DNA of 64,000 nucleotides from Deinococcus sp. AJ005 (GTDB lineage Bacteria > Deinococcota > Deinococci > Deinococcales > Deinococcaceae), in the NCBI RefSeq assembly GCF_009017495.1, contig NZ_CP044990.1:887001-951000 (forward strand), in the 5' to 3' direction. The notes beneath the pieces were generated by a model. The model was not told the origin of the DNA, did not search any database, and saw only the letters and a program-made list of their open reading frames with translations. Every line of letters begins with the position of its first letter. Position 1 is the first letter of the stretch. The translations under genes were made by a program, and so were the position numbers. This document shows, piece after piece, positions 22,692 to 37,606 of the stretch.

Positions 22692-23596
22692 CCTTGCGCT
22701 CCAAACCATGCTGCGATCTCGGTGCTGGCGGCGGCAATCGTCATCGGATCGTCGTAAAACTGAAACTGCACCTGATCGCCCAGCCAGACAAGTTTTTTAT
22801 CCGTGCTGGCGATATTTTCAAAAATCTGGCGCGGAATCTGGGGGCCGCTGGCCGCACCACTGGCGTGAATCATCAGGGTGGGCAAAGTCAGTTGAGCCGC
22901 GTCAGGGCGCACATCATGGCTCCAGATCAGTTCCTCGCTCATGGCGGTCAGGCGGTTTTCCCACAGTCCTTTGTAGGCCAGCGCCACGTGCCTGCCACGG
23001 TGTTCCCACGGTAAATACCACGCGGCGATGGCCGGACTCAGCAGCAGGGCGTCGGGTGCGTTGACGACGGGGATGTATTCGGCCTCGCCGCTTTTTTCAA
23101 AGGCTTGGCGGGCGGTGCGTCCCTTCTCAATCCGCTGCTCAACCTGCTCTGGCCCGCCCAGATAGAGCGCCGCCACTTCAGGCGTCAGGTAATGTCCGGC
23201 CACCAGGGCCAGCGCCCTCACGCGGGGGTCTTGGGCGGCCTGCACCATCCAGTTGACGCCCTGACACACGCCCAGCAACGACAGCCGCTCGGCGTCAACA
23301 TCACTTCGCGCTGCCAGCATCTCCAGCGCGGCCTGCACGTCTTCCACCTTGGCTGCGCCGTTCTCAAAGCGCCTTGGCCTTCCCTGACTTTCGCCGTGAA
23401 AACGCGGATCAAACACCAATGCTGCGTAGCCCGCCCGCGCCAGATTCGCCGCGTAGTGGGTGGGCGCTTGTTCCTTGACGAAGGCCACTGGGCCGAGAAT
23501 CACCACGGCAGGATGCGGGCCAGCCGTCTGTGGCAAGTGCAACTGGCCGACGAGTTGAGCGCCCCGACTCTGGAACAGCACCCGCTCCATGCTCAT
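22688..23596 (-). CDS. Alpha/beta hydrolase with Cys nucleophile (dienelactone-hydrolase-like)
   Basis: A 302-residue alpha/beta-hydrolase. The nucleophile elbow reads GVCQGVNW, placing Cys111 where most relatives have Ser, as in dienelactone hydrolase. The oxyanion/acid regions are seen in FDPRFHGESQGRPRRFE and LPTLMIHASGAASG, with a possible catalytic His close to the C-terminus. It heads a minus-strand operon with the SDR (overlapping) and the SnoaL-like gene. The start may be ATG 23596 or 23590; both fit. It diverges from an AraC-family gene across a 127-base AT-rich intergenic region, the likely site of regulation. Confidence 0.8.
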   Translation of the reverse strand: MSMERVLFQSRGAQLVGQLHLPQTAGPHPAVVILGPVAFVKEQAPTHYAANLARAGYAALVFDPRFHGESQGRPRRFENGAAKVEDVQAALEMLAARSDVDAERLSLLGVCQGVNWMVQAAQDPRVRALALVAGHYLTPEVAALYLGGPEQVEQRIEKGRTARQAFEKSGEAEYIPVVNAPDALLLSPAIAAWYLPWEHRGRHVALAYKGLWENRLTAMSEELIWSHDVRPDAAQLTLPTLMIHASGAASGPQIPRQIFENIASTDKKLVWLGDQVQFQFYDDPMTIAAASTEIAAWFGAQG

Positions 23597-23723
23597 ATGA
23601 CGTAACCCGTGTTGAGGTGTTTATCTGTATCGCTCAAGCAAACCTGTTTCATGTCAACAGGCTAGATGTATTTACTTTTTTAAGCCATTTCCAAATCCGC
23701 CGAGAATATGGCAAAATCCGCGA

Positions 23724-24536
23724 ATGATCACACTCCCGACTGAAGCCGTAACCTTGCAGCGTTTCGCCGGAGCGCAGGACGTGTTTTTTGAAGTCTTTGA
23801 GGGCTTCACCTTGCTCGGTCATGAAGCGCAGGCGCGGCCCCACCGTCACGCTTACCACGAGGTGCTGTGGATTGAGAGCGGTCTCGGTCAGCACAGCGTG
23901 GACGGCGTGCGGGTCGAACTCAGCCCGCAGACCTTGAGCGTCATCACGGCGGGGCAGACGCATGAATTTCACCATGTTCAGGAAGTCAACGGGGCGCTGC
24001 TGTGCTTGGAGCCGGAGCTGTGGCGGGCCGCGCCGATCCTGAGCCACGCGCCTGCGGATTGGGCCATCTGGCGCTCAATTTGGCAGGTGCTGGGAAGTGA
24101 ATATGCCCGCAGCACCCAGCATCTGCCCCACGCCCTGCGCGAGAGTCTGGCGCTGGCCCTGCGCCTCCTGGAACGCGAACAAATACCTGCCGCACCCGAC
24201 AGAGCAGCGTCCAGGCTGGCCCGTTTTCAAGCCCTCCTGGAACATCACTTCCGCACCGAACATGAAGTGGCGTTTTATGCCGCCCAGCTTCATTGCACGT
24301 CAGATCAACTCAGCCGCGAGGTGCGGGTCAGTCTGGGCCACAGCGCCAAAAATGCCATTCAGCAGCGCCTGATGCTGGAAGCCCAGCGCCTGCTGCGACT
24401 CAGTTCGCTGCCTGTCGGTCAGGTGGCGGAGCGCCTCGGCTACCGCGACGTGTTCAGCTTCAGCCGCGCTTTTCGGAGTGGGGTGGGCGTTTCGCCGCAG
24501 GGGTTCCGGCGCCCACCGTCCGTTGGCACAAGCTGA
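23724..24536 (+). CDS. AraC-family transcriptional regulator
   Basis: A 270-residue regulator. The N-terminal half is a cupin-like sensing domain (HRHAYHEVLWIESGLGQHSVDG), and the C-terminal 100 residues form the two-HTH AraC domain, ending in the signature LGYRDVFSFSRAFRSGVGVSPQGFR. In this family the C-terminal domain binds direct repeats near the -35 box and the N-terminal domain senses a small ligand. Divergent placement argues that it activates the hydrolase-SDR-SnoaL operon. The intervening region 23597-23723 is AT-rich with no clear -10/-35 pair that I can defend. Confidence 0.88.
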   Translation: MITLPTEAVTLQRFAGAQDVFFEVFEGFTLLGHEAQARPHRHAYHEVLWIESGLGQHSVDGVRVELSPQTLSVITAGQTHEFHHVQEVNGALLCLEPELWRAAPILSHAPADWAIWRSIWQVLGSEYARSTQHLPHALRESLALALRLLEREQIPAAPDRAASRLARFQALLEHHFRTEHEVAFYAAQLHCTSDQLSREVRVSLGHSAKNAIQQRLMLEAQRLLRLSSLPVGQVAERLGYRDVFSFSRAFRSGVGVSPQGFRRPPSVGTS

Positions 24537-24625
24537 AGACCCCCACACTCGCCGAACCACACAAAACAGATGGCGAGGAATTCCCCAGCCATCTGCTTTC
24601 CGTCGTCTGAAATTAAGGGTGTAAT

Positions 24626-25948
<1,323 letters not shown>

Positions 25949-26039
25949 GCGGAGGCTCCTTTTTTGGGGTGCGGGCTGTGGGCTGCGGGCTGTGAAAGAG
26001 GGAAATGGGAGGCGAGAGCCATGCTTATGGACACTCCGC

Positions 26040-27284
<1,245 letters not shown>

Positions 27285-27420
27285 GTGGGGTTCTCCTTTG
27301 TGGGGTGGGGTAAACGGTGCGATGAAGTGAACGGTGAACAGGGGTGGAACCGAAGCATAGACGCAGGTGCCAGACCGGATGTCTGGACCCTGCTTACACC
27401 GCCCGGATGGTCTGCTTTGG

Positions 27421-27454
27421 AGCATACACACATAGACAACGCCTAGACAACGCC
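27421..27454 (-). promoter_or_regulatory. gdh promoter overlapped by an 11-bp tandem repeat
   Basis: On the minus strand GGCGTTGTCTA occurs twice in tandem (27444-27454 and 27433-27443). The first copy supplies a TTGTCT -35 box, and TATGCT (27421-27426) is the -10 with an 18-base spacer. The leader to the gdhA start is about 130 bases. The repeat is placed where an activator or repressor would contact RNA polymerase. Confidence 0.55.
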
Positions 27455-27680
27455 CCGGTCATCACAGGACCGATTCGTGCGGTGGGTCTGGCCCAGGAAA
27501 TGTTGTGCCCTCTGTTCTAACGCTGCCCATCCGCCTCGTCAAGCCGAAAACATGAGACCAGGACAAAGAAAAGGGCTGAAGCGGTTCCAGCTCCCACACC
27601 AGGGGAGACGGCGCAGAAGACCTGTCGATTGAAAGGTCAGTCTCGTTAGGTTGTCCGCTCAGGCAGGACGGTGGGGCGGA
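27455..27680. other. Gene-free stretch between gdh promoter and polyprenyl synthase gene
   Basis: No gene is visible. The only structure I can support is the probable terminator at 27565-27595. Confidence 0.5.
27565..27595 (-). terminator. Probable terminator after the polyprenyl synthase gene
   Basis: On the minus strand a stem GCTG(G)AA/TTCAGC with a CCGC loop and flanking GG/CC pairs is followed by TTTTCTTT. Confidence 0.5.
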
Positions 27681-28655
<975 letters not shown>

Positions 28656-28662
28656 GGCCCAC

Positions 28663-28668
28663 AGTATA
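28663..28668 (-). promoter_or_regulatory. -10 box, leaderless promoter of the polyprenyl synthase gene
   Basis: TATACT on the minus strand, 7 bases before ATG 28655. Confidence 0.6.
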
Positions 28669-28805
28669 TGAGCGGATGGGGGGACAAAACGTACCGGAAG
28701 GCGCAGGGTGGACGGTCCAGACCTGCCCTGCTCGCGTTCTGTCTCTAAAGGATTGTTTCCCCCTGTCCCTCCCTTTTTCTCCCTGTACGTGGTAAAAATG
28801 CAGGT

Positions 28806-29405
28806 ATGGAAAGCGTTGTTGCCCTCTTTCGTGAGCCGGATCAGGCCAAGGTTGTACTGGAAGCCCTGAAATCCCGTGGTTTTGAACGCGATCATCTGGG
28901 CTTTGCCCTGAGCGACGCCGTGGCTGAGGAAGAGCTGGCGCAGTCCACGGGGGTCAGCCCGGAGGAGGGCGCGCCTGCTGGATCGGCAGCCGTCATCCGG
29001 GGCGGATTGATGGGGGTGCTGGCGAGTCTGGCCCTGACGGTGCCCATCTGGCTGTTGATCCTGGTCTTCCCGGTAACCCGCATCTATCAGGAAGGCGGGC
29101 TGCTGGGCATCATGTACGGCGCGATTGGCGGCCTGACCCTGGGCGGCCTGTTCGGCGCGCTGTCGGGCAGTGACAGTGGCGACTACGTGACGCTGCTGCG
29201 CCGCATGGGCGTGCCCCCGGTGCAGGCCGAGCGCTTCAACGCGGGCATCAGCGACGGCCACGTCATCGTGATCGCCCGTGACCCCAGCACGGCCCGCGCC
29301 GACGAGGCCCTGAGCCTGATGCGTCAGCACGGGGCCATCAAGCTGGATGACGCGGCGGGCAAGGGCCGTCTCCAGAGCGAACGGATCGGCCAGGGCGGCA
29401 ACTGA
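28806..29405 (+). CDS. Membrane protein with YflT/GS17M-like stress domain
   Basis: A 199-residue protein. The first 45 residues (SVVALFREPDQAKVVLEALKSRGF) resemble the N-terminus of general-stress protein 17M/YflT domains. Two hydrophobic segments follow (about 67-90 and 98-120, the second Gly-rich), then a soluble C-terminal part with VPPVQAERFNAGISDGHVIVIARD, typical of the same family. The ATG at 28806 is 7 bases after TAAAAA, suggesting leaderless transcription. It diverges from the polyprenyl synthase gene. A stress-related membrane role is inference from the family name only. Confidence 0.65.
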   Translation: MESVVALFREPDQAKVVLEALKSRGFERDHLGFALSDAVAEEELAQSTGVSPEEGAPAGSAAVIRGGLMGVLASLALTVPIWLLILVFPVTRIYQEGGLLGIMYGAIGGLTLGGLFGALSGSDSGDYVTLLRRMGVPPVQAERFNAGISDGHVIVIARDPSTARADEALSLMRQHGAIKLDDAAGKGRLQSERIGQGGN

Positions 29406-29460
29406 GCGCAGGGGTTGAGAAACAGAAGTTGAGAAGAGCGGCGGGGCGGTGGGGGAGACC

Positions 29461-30225
<765 letters not shown>

Positions 30226-30246
30226 AGGGGTCTATGCTGCCACGCT

Positions 30247-30537
30247 TCAGCCACCTAACAGCGTCACCAGCACCTGCCCCGGCTGAAGGGCCAGCAGACT
30301 GATGGATTCGTTGCCGTCATGGACCGCCACCTCGCCTGCCTTCAGGGTCTGCGTGGTCTGCGCCCGGACCTCGATCTCGCCCGACAGGACGGCCAGAATG
30401 GCCTGCGCACTGGGGTGGCGATGGGGCGGAATGCCCTGCCCGGTCTCCAGCGTGAACAGCAGTGACCGCCCGTGCGGGGTGACGGTCAGGACCTGTGGGG
30501 GTGCGGCGCGTTGAATATCTGTGGGTTCGGTGGTCAT
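30247..30537 (-). CDS. Small cupin-domain protein
   Basis: A 96-residue single-domain cupin. The first motif is seen in GQGIPPHRHPSAQAILAVLSGEIEV (His ligands and Glu region), and the second, degenerate, in VHDGNESISLLALQPGQVLV. The beta-barrel probably binds a metal or small ligand. Its ATG overlaps the stop of the globin gene (ATGA), and GGAGAAAAA inside the globin end serves as the ribosome-binding site. Function is unknown; context points to oxygen or nitrogen-oxide stress. Confidence 0.8.
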   Translation of the reverse strand: MTTEPTDIQRAAPPQVLTVTPHGRSLLFTLETGQGIPPHRHPSAQAILAVLSGEIEVRAQTTQTLKAGEVAVHDGNESISLLALQPGQVLVTLLGG

Positions 30538-30980
30538 GATTTTTCTCCTTGTAAAGAGGCTCCAGCCAGTGCAAAGCGCTGCAATGACACCCGCATGCGC
30601 GACGCCATCACCAGTAGAGCCTGTGCTTCCGGCGGGTTGAGATGTTCGGCCAGCGCCGTTTCCCACAGCGCCAGCCAGCGGTCAAAGTGGGCTGCTTCTG
30701 CGCCAAGATTGCTGTGGGCCGGACCGGGCTGCCCCCGGTAAGCGCTGGGGCCGCCCGTGACCGCCCGCCAGAAGCCTTCCAGCCGGGCGATATGTACCGG
30801 CCACCCAGCCCCCGGAAACGGCCCGACGCGCTGCCTGAAGACTGGCCCCAGTAGTTCGTCCTTTACGACTTCGGCGTAAAAGCCCCACAGCAGCGCCCGC
30901 AGACGTTCCTCGCCAATGCGCGAGAACAGCGTGTCTCCATCGGCGGTCAGCAGCATTGGCCCAGATGAAGACGCGGTCAC
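30534..30980 (-). CDS. Truncated haemoglobin, group III-like
   Basis: A 148-residue globin. LFSRIGEERLRALLWGFYAEVVKDELLGPVF covers helices A-C, VHIARLEGFWRAVTGG covers E, and the haem-binding proximal His is the one in AHFDRWLALWETAL, the group III pattern FDRWL. Members bind O2 and NO and some protect against nitrosative stress. The GTG at 30980 overlaps the stop of the membrane gene before it (GTGA), and its own stop overlaps the cupin ATG, so it is translated as part of a tightly coupled chain. Confidence 0.87.
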   Translation of the reverse strand: MTASSSGPMLLTADGDTLFSRIGEERLRALLWGFYAEVVKDELLGPVFRQRVGPFPGAGWPVHIARLEGFWRAVTGGPSAYRGQPGPAHSNLGAEAAHFDRWLALWETALAEHLNPPEAQALLVMASRMRVSLQRFALAGASLQGEKS

Positions 30981-31378
30981 GCAGCCCCCACGGCGGCGAC
31001 GCACAGCAGCACACTGGCTCCCAGCGTCACGTTCGTGATCCAGCCGGGCACGGTTGCGCCCGCCACCGAGGCCCGGCGGACATGCAGCGCCACCGTCCCG
31101 CCGATCAGCGCCAGCAGCAGTAACTCGGCCCACAACACTGGGACCGCACCACCCGTAAAGATCATGACCAGCGCCACCGCGCCCAGCACGGCGGTCAGCG
31201 GGCCGTTGACCCGCGCGTAATGCCGCCCCACCAGTCGGCGGTGGCTGCGGCGCACCTCCGCATCCGGGAATAGTTCGGTGAAGGCGGGGCTGACCACGAA
31301 GGTAGTGAACAGGTACATGCCCACCCACAGGCCCACCAGCAGGATGTTGAGGCCAGACAACCAGGAAAGCGGCGTCAT
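30977..31378 (-). CDS. Small four-helix membrane protein
   Basis: A 133-residue integral membrane protein with four hydrophobic segments (about residues 8-30, 57-75, 79-95 and 110-130) and a short charged loop RRSHRRLVGRHYARVN. The spacing, with conserved-looking His and Arg between helices 1 and 2, resembles DUF4149-type or small cytochrome-b-like proteins, but I cannot assign a family. It starts 4 bases after the ferredoxin stop and overlaps the globin start. A membrane haem or quinone partner of the globin is possible but speculative. Confidence 0.7.
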   Translation of the reverse strand: MTPLSWLSGLNILLVGLWVGMYLFTTFVVSPAFTELFPDAEVRRSHRRLVGRHYARVNGPLTAVLGAVALVMIFTGGAVPVLWAELLLLALIGGTVALHVRRASVAGATVPGWITNVTLGASVLLCVAAVGAA

Positions 31379-31382
31379 GGCC

Positions 31383-31619
31383 TCAGACCCCGAAGAATTC
31401 GTAGTTACGGGCGATGAAGCTCTCCTCTCCGGCGGGCACGTCCTCCTCGGGGAAAATCGCGCTGACCGGGCAGGCGGGAACGCACGCGCCGCAGTCGATA
31501 CACTCGTCGGGGTGGATCAGGTACATCTCTCCGGCGTCGTAGATGCACTCCACCGGGCAGACCTCGGTGCAAGCCTGATCCTTGGTGCCAATGCAGGGAC
31601 TGGTGATGATATGGGTCAT
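31383..31619 (-). CDS. Seven-iron ferredoxin (3Fe-4S/4Fe-4S), Thermus type
   Basis: A 78-residue ferredoxin. The first cluster region is [16 protein letters not shown] and the second is [12 protein letters not shown], the arrangement of Thermus and Mycobacterium seven-iron ferredoxins, which carry one 3Fe-4S and one 4Fe-4S cluster. Length equals the Thermus protein. A CACACT box lies 6 bases before ATG 31619, suggesting a leaderless first gene of the operon continuing into the membrane, globin, cupin and Crp/Fnr genes. It could supply electrons to the haem protein. Confidence 0.93.
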   Translation of the reverse strand: MTHIITSPCIGTKDQACTEVCPVECIYDAGEMYLIHPDECIDCGACVPACPVSAIFPEEDVPAGEESFIARNYEFFGV

Positions 31620-31721
31620 GCCTGGAGTGTGGCAGACGGCGCTGGGCAGGGCAATGACCTGGGTCAAGGGGCGTTCAAGATCGGCAGGGTCAGGGCGGGA
31701 ACTTTTCCCATTCTGCTCTCG

Positions 31722-31727
31722 TATCAT
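31722..31727 (+). promoter_or_regulatory. -10 box, leaderless promoter of the BI-1 gene
   Basis: TATCAT, 7 bases before ATG 31735. A palindrome GGGAA-CTT-TTCCC lies just upstream at 31697-31709 and might be an operator. Confidence 0.55.
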
Positions 31728-31734
31728 GGAACGT

Positions 31735-32427
31735 ATGCAGACCTATCCTATGCCCCAATCGCAGGCCCGAACGGCAGAAATTGTCCGCACGTTCATGGCC
31801 CGCACGTATTCGTGGATGGCCGCCGGGCTGGCCCTGACTGCCGGAATCGCTTACCTAACCGCCCAGAACGAAGCCTTTGCCTACCAGATCATGCAGATTC
31901 GGATGCCGTTGCTGCTGGTTCAACTCGGTCTGGTGTTCGGTCTGAGCATCTTTGCCAACCGCCTGAGCAGCTCGGTAGCCGGAATGCTGTTCATCGCCTA
32001 CGCAGCTCTGACCGGCCTGACCTTCAGTGCCCTGCTGTTCGTCTACAGCCCCACTGCCGTCATCAGCGCCTTTGCCACCACCGCCGGAACCTTCGGAGCC
32101 ATGAGCGTGGTGGGTTACGTGATCAAAAAGGACCTCAGCGCGATGGGCCGCTTTTTCATGTTCGCCCTGATCGGCCTGATTATCGCCCTGATCGTCAATA
32201 TCTTCGTCGCCAGCAGCGCCCTGAGCTTTGGTATCAGCGTCATCGGCGTGCTGCTGTTCGCGGGCCTGACGGCCTACGACACGCAGATGCTTCGCAACAT
32301 GGCCCTCAGCGGCATTGAGGGCGAGCAAGCCGAACGCGCCGCCATCAACGGAGCACTGCGTCTGTATCTGGACTTCATCAATATGTTCCTGTTCATCCTG
32401 CGCCTGTTTAGCGGCAGCCGCAGCTAA
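31735..32427 (+). CDS. Bax inhibitor-1 (YccA/TMBIM) family membrane protein
   Basis: A 230-residue protein with seven hydrophobic segments and the BI-1 pattern: N-terminal [22 protein letters not shown], a middle [14 protein letters not shown], and the C-terminal [11 protein letters not shown] with its conserved Asp, followed by the [15 protein letters not shown] helix. Bacterial members (YccA, YbhL, YetJ) are pH-sensitive calcium leak channels or FtsH-interacting proteins. ATG 31735 was chosen over the upstream ATG 31726 because the TATCAT box overlaps the latter. A strong terminator follows. Confidence 0.9.
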   Translation: MQTYPMPQSQARTAEIVRTFMARTYSWMAAGLALTAGIAYLTAQNEAFAYQIMQIRMPLLLVQLGLVFGLSIFANRLSSSVAGMLFIAYAALTGLTFSALLFVYSPTAVISAFATTAGTFGAMSVVGYVIKKDLSAMGRFFMFALIGLIIALIVNIFVASSALSFGISVIGVLLFAGLTAYDTQMLRNMALSGIEGEQAERAAINGALRLYLDFINMFLFILRLFSGSRS

Positions 32428-32446
32428 ACCTGAGTCGCATCAAAAG

Positions 32447-32478
32447 AACCGCCCCGGCACTGGCTGGGGCGGTTTTTT
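32447..32478 (+). terminator. Terminator after the BI-1 gene
   Basis: AACCGCCCC (32447-32455) pairs with GGGGCGGTT (32466-32474), followed by a T run to 32478. Confidence 0.9.
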
Positions 32479-32489
32479 GATGTCTTGGG

Positions 32490-33347
32490 TCAGCCTTTCA
32501 GCGTTGCCGCCATCAGTTCGCGCATGGTCTCCTGGGGCCGTCCTAGCAACTCCTCCAGTGTCGGGTTGACGGGGCCAAATTCGCCCGCCCGGCTGGCAAG
32601 GTACATCCCCAGCATAAATTTTGCTGCGCCCGCCGGAATGCCCAGCTTGGCGGCCAACTCATCATCAGGGAAGGTTTCGTGCCGGATGGAACGGCTCAAC
32701 ACTGCCGAGGCGATGCCTGTGAGATCGGTGAAATCCAGCGCCTGTGAGCCGGTCAGCGGCGGCGTAGGACCGTCGTACTGGCCCTCGTTTGCCAGGATAG
32801 TGGCCGCCGCCCCGGCCAGATCGCCGTGCGTCGCCCACGCGATCTTGCCGTCATCGGGGGTTGCCATCACACCGCTTTCCAGCGCCAGGCCCATCATGGT
32901 GAGGGCGACGGAAGCGTAGAAGCCATTGCGAAGGGCGGTCCAGGCCAGACCAGATGCGGCCAGCATTTTCTCGGTGGCCGCATGATCCACGGCAGGCCCG
33001 AAGGCAGAGGTGGGGCTGGCGGCAATCTGACTGGTATAGACGATGCGCCGTGCGCCCACCGTGCGGGCCGCGTCAATGACCGCCGCGTGCTGCGCCAGCG
33101 GATCGCCGCCCTGTGCCCGCGCGTTGGAGGACACCAGCAGAATCTGAGTCGCGCCCTCAAAAGCGTATGGCAGGCTGGCGGGGTCACTGAAATCCCCCTG
33201 GCGCACACGCACGCCCAGCGCCTCCAGATCGGAGGCTTTCTGCGGATCGCGGACGCTGGCACCTATCCCAGCGGCAGGAATGCGGGTGACGAGTTGCGTG
33301 GCGATGGCGCGGCCCAGTTGGCCGGTGGCTCCGGTAATGATGATCAT
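32490..33347 (-). CDS. NmrA-like NAD(P)-dependent oxidoreductase (QorB-like)
   Basis: A 285-residue atypical SDR. The N-terminal MIIITGATGQLGRAIA is the GxxGxxG cofactor site, with VRQGDFSDPASL and RIVYTSQIAAS marking the NmrA/QorB branch, which lacks the YxxxK dyad in its usual place. QorB reduces quinones with NADPH. AGGAG precedes the ATG at 33347. It diverges from a TetR regulator across a 127-base region with two palindromes, the classic layout of a repressor and its target. Confidence 0.85.
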   Translation of the reverse strand: MIIITGATGQLGRAIATQLVTRIPAAGIGASVRDPQKASDLEALGVRVRQGDFSDPASLPYAFEGATQILLVSSNARAQGGDPLAQHAAVIDAARTVGARRIVYTSQIAASPTSAFGPAVDHAATEKMLAASGLAWTALRNGFYASVALTMMGLALESGVMATPDDGKIAWATHGDLAGAAATILANEGQYDGPTPPLTGSQALDFTDLTGIASAVLSRSIRHETFPDDELAAKLGIPAGAAKFMLGMYLASRAGEFGPVNPTLEELLGRPQETMRELMAATLKG

Positions 33348-33397
33348 GCTTTGCTCCTTCACAAATCGCCCCACGCGGCCCAGGCCCGCAGGGTGAA

Positions 33398-33420
33398 TGT
33401 TAACGCTGGAAACGCTAACA
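33398..33420. promoter_or_regulatory. Candidate TetR operator 1
   Basis: A 23-base imperfect palindrome with arms TGTTA(A)CG and CG(C)TAACA in the divergent intergenic region, nearer the oxidoreductase gene. Confidence 0.5.
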
Positions 33421-33445
33421 GAAAACCAGCGGTAGCGCAATCGGT

Positions 33446-33465
33446 GATAACGCCAATATGTTATC
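33446..33465. promoter_or_regulatory. Candidate TetR operator 2, overlapping the TetR -10 box
   Basis: Perfect arms GATAAC and GTTATC separated by 8 bases. The right arm overlaps TATCGT (33462-33467), the -10 box 7 bases before the TetR ATG, so binding would autorepress. Confidence 0.6.
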
Positions 33466-33474
33466 GTCGCCTCA

Positions 33475-34215
33475 ATGCCGTCCTTAACCACCGCCACAAT
33501 GGAGAGTCCCCGGAGCAGGATCATGGAAGCGGCGGCTCAGCTTCTGGCCCAGGGTGGGCGTGAAGCGGTGTCCAGCCGGGCAGTTAGCGCTGCCGCTGGG
33601 GTGCAGGCCCCCACCATTTACCGGCAGTTCGGGGATATGCAGGGGCTGCTGGACGCGGTGGCCCGCGAGACCCTGGCCCGGTATGTTGCAGAAGAGGCCA
33701 CCTTTGACCCCACCGACGATCCTGCCCAGGACCTGCGGCGCGGTTGGGATATCCATGTCGCCTTCGGGCTTGCCAATCCGGCGGTCTATGGCCTGATGTA
33801 CGGGAACCGAGCTGCCCTGCCTGCGACACAGGCGGCGCACGACGGTCTGGAAATCCTGCAAGGGCTGATCAACCGCGTGGCCCAGGCGGGGCGGCTGCGG
33901 GTCAGTGTGCCGCGCGCCACACAGCTCATTGCCGCAGCGGGGCAAGGCGTGACGCTGGAACTGATCGCCACGCCGCCCCAGGCGCGCGATCCCCAGCTTG
34001 CCACCGCCATGCGCGAGGCCGTGATGTCCGCCGTCCTTACGGCTCAGGCCCCTGTGGACAGTTCTGGAGAGCAGCCCGGCCCTCAGCGGGTGGCTGCCCG
34101 CGCTGTTGCCTTACAGGCGGTTCTGGCCGAAGCTCCAGATATCCTTTCTGTGGCTGAGCGGCAGCTTCTGGAGGAGTGGTTGGAAAGACTGGCAAAGGTG
34201 GAAGTGTCGTCCTGA
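33475..34215 (+). CDS. TetR-family transcriptional regulator
   Basis: A 246-residue repressor-type regulator. The HTH lies at about residues 12-60 (RIMEAAAQLLAQGGREAVSSRAVSAAAGVQAPTIYRQFGD), with the typical TIYRQF end of the recognition helix. The ligand domain is longer than average, with a 40-residue helical extension at the C-terminus. The ATG at 33475 fits the TATCGT leaderless pattern. Divergent position and two palindromes argue that it controls the adjacent quinone-type oxidoreductase and itself. Confidence 0.88.
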   Translation: MPSLTTATMESPRSRIMEAAAQLLAQGGREAVSSRAVSAAAGVQAPTIYRQFGDMQGLLDAVARETLARYVAEEATFDPTDDPAQDLRRGWDIHVAFGLANPAVYGLMYGNRAALPATQAAHDGLEILQGLINRVAQAGRLRVSVPRATQLIAAAGQGVTLELIATPPQARDPQLATAMREAVMSAVLTAQAPVDSSGEQPGPQRVAARAVALQAVLAEAPDILSVAERQLLEEWLERLAKVEVSS

Positions 34216-34339
34216 GTTACCAAGCTCTGAAAGTCCGCAGGAGAGCGCAGCCAAAAGGTCTCGCTCTGCTCCCCGGTTTCGCTCGGCACGACAACTCTGC
34301 TGACAGATGCTCCGAAATCATTCGCCAAGACGCTTTTAT

Positions 34340-35029
34340 TTACTTCCCGCCGCCATACATCCGAAGCAATCCTGGCAGGTCCTGCTGCAACTCGCCGCCG
34401 ATCACTTCCGAATTGGTATACACGCGCACGAACTGGCCCTGAGAGTTCACCACGCTGACCTGATCGCCGTGGATGCGGGCGGCCTCGGTGGCTGTGGCCC
34501 CAGCGGCCTCGGCGTTGCCCGCGCCCTTTGCATCAGGAGTCGCCGTGTGGGCACTGTGGTCCATGACCATCGTCGGCTGCGGCTTGACGTTCGCCACAAA
34601 CATGTCTCTGGCCGCCTCGTCGATGGTATCGGCCTGACCCGTCAACCCGGTAAAGGCGGGATCGAAACGGTCTAGGTAAGCACGAACCACCTTCGGGGTG
34701 TCAAAACCAGGGTCCACGGTGATGAACTGAATCTGGAGCTTTTTCTGCTGCTCTGGCTTCAGCGTTTCATAGCTGTTCTTGAGGCTCGCCAGCGTGGCCG
34801 GGCAGACATCCGGGCAGCGCACGAAGCCGTAGAAGACCAGCCGCATTCGCCCGTCGCCTTTGGCCAGCGTCGTTGCTGTGTCCTGGTCATCCACCAGTCT
34901 CAGGGCGGGCAACGTCACCGGATTGTCCAGCGCCTCACCGCCCGTCACGCTGGGGCTGGCCTGCCGCGCAAAGAGCAGTCCACCCAGAATCGCCGCAACC
35001 ACCAGCAGAACGCCCGTCAACCATTTCAT
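34340..35029 (-). CDS. sco: SCO1/SenC-family copper chaperone
   Basis: A 229-residue membrane-anchored thioredoxin-fold protein that helps assemble the CuA site of cytochrome oxidase. One N-terminal TM helix (WLTGVLLVVAAILGGLLFA), the copper-binding RCPDVCP motif near residue 73, and a His late in the domain (ARIHGDQV) match the family. An insertion rich in His, Met and Ala (MVMDHSAHT plus AGAGNAEAAGATATEA) before the last His could also handle copper. It lies just downstream of the oxidase genes, though a terminator intervenes; TAGCCT 6 bases before ATG 35029 gives it its own leaderless promoter. Confidence 0.92.
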   Translation of the reverse strand: MKWLTGVLLVVAAILGGLLFARQASPSVTGGEALDNPVTLPALRLVDDQDTATTLAKGDGRMRLVFYGFVRCPDVCPATLASLKNSYETLKPEQQKKLQIQFITVDPGFDTPKVVRAYLDRFDPAFTGLTGQADTIDEAARDMFVANVKPQPTMVMDHSAHTATPDAKGAGNAEAAGATATEAARIHGDQVSVVNSQGQFVRVYTNSEVIGGELQQDLPGLLRMYGGGK

Positions 35030-35035
35030 GCGTTC

Positions 35036-35041
35036 AGGCTA
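35036..35041 (-). promoter_or_regulatory. -10 box, leaderless promoter of sco
   Basis: TAGCCT on the minus strand, 6 bases before ATG 35029. Confidence 0.5.
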
Positions 35042-35074
35042 GGCGGTTTGCGGTGGGCGGGTGTCCCCATGACC

Positions 35075-35118
35075 AAAAGAGAGGCGGGAAAGCATCTCTG
35101 CCGTTCCCGCCTCTCTCT
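35075..35118 (-). terminator. Terminator after the ctaD gene
   Basis: Thirteen paired bases (AGAGAGGCGGGAA at 35078-35090 with TTCCCGCCTCTCT at 35104-35116) followed, on the minus strand, by TTTT. Confidence 0.75.
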
Positions 35119-35140
35119 TTCCTGCTGCTCTCCAGCCCGT

Positions 35141-37602
<2,462 letters not shown>

Positions 37603-37606
<4 letters not shown>

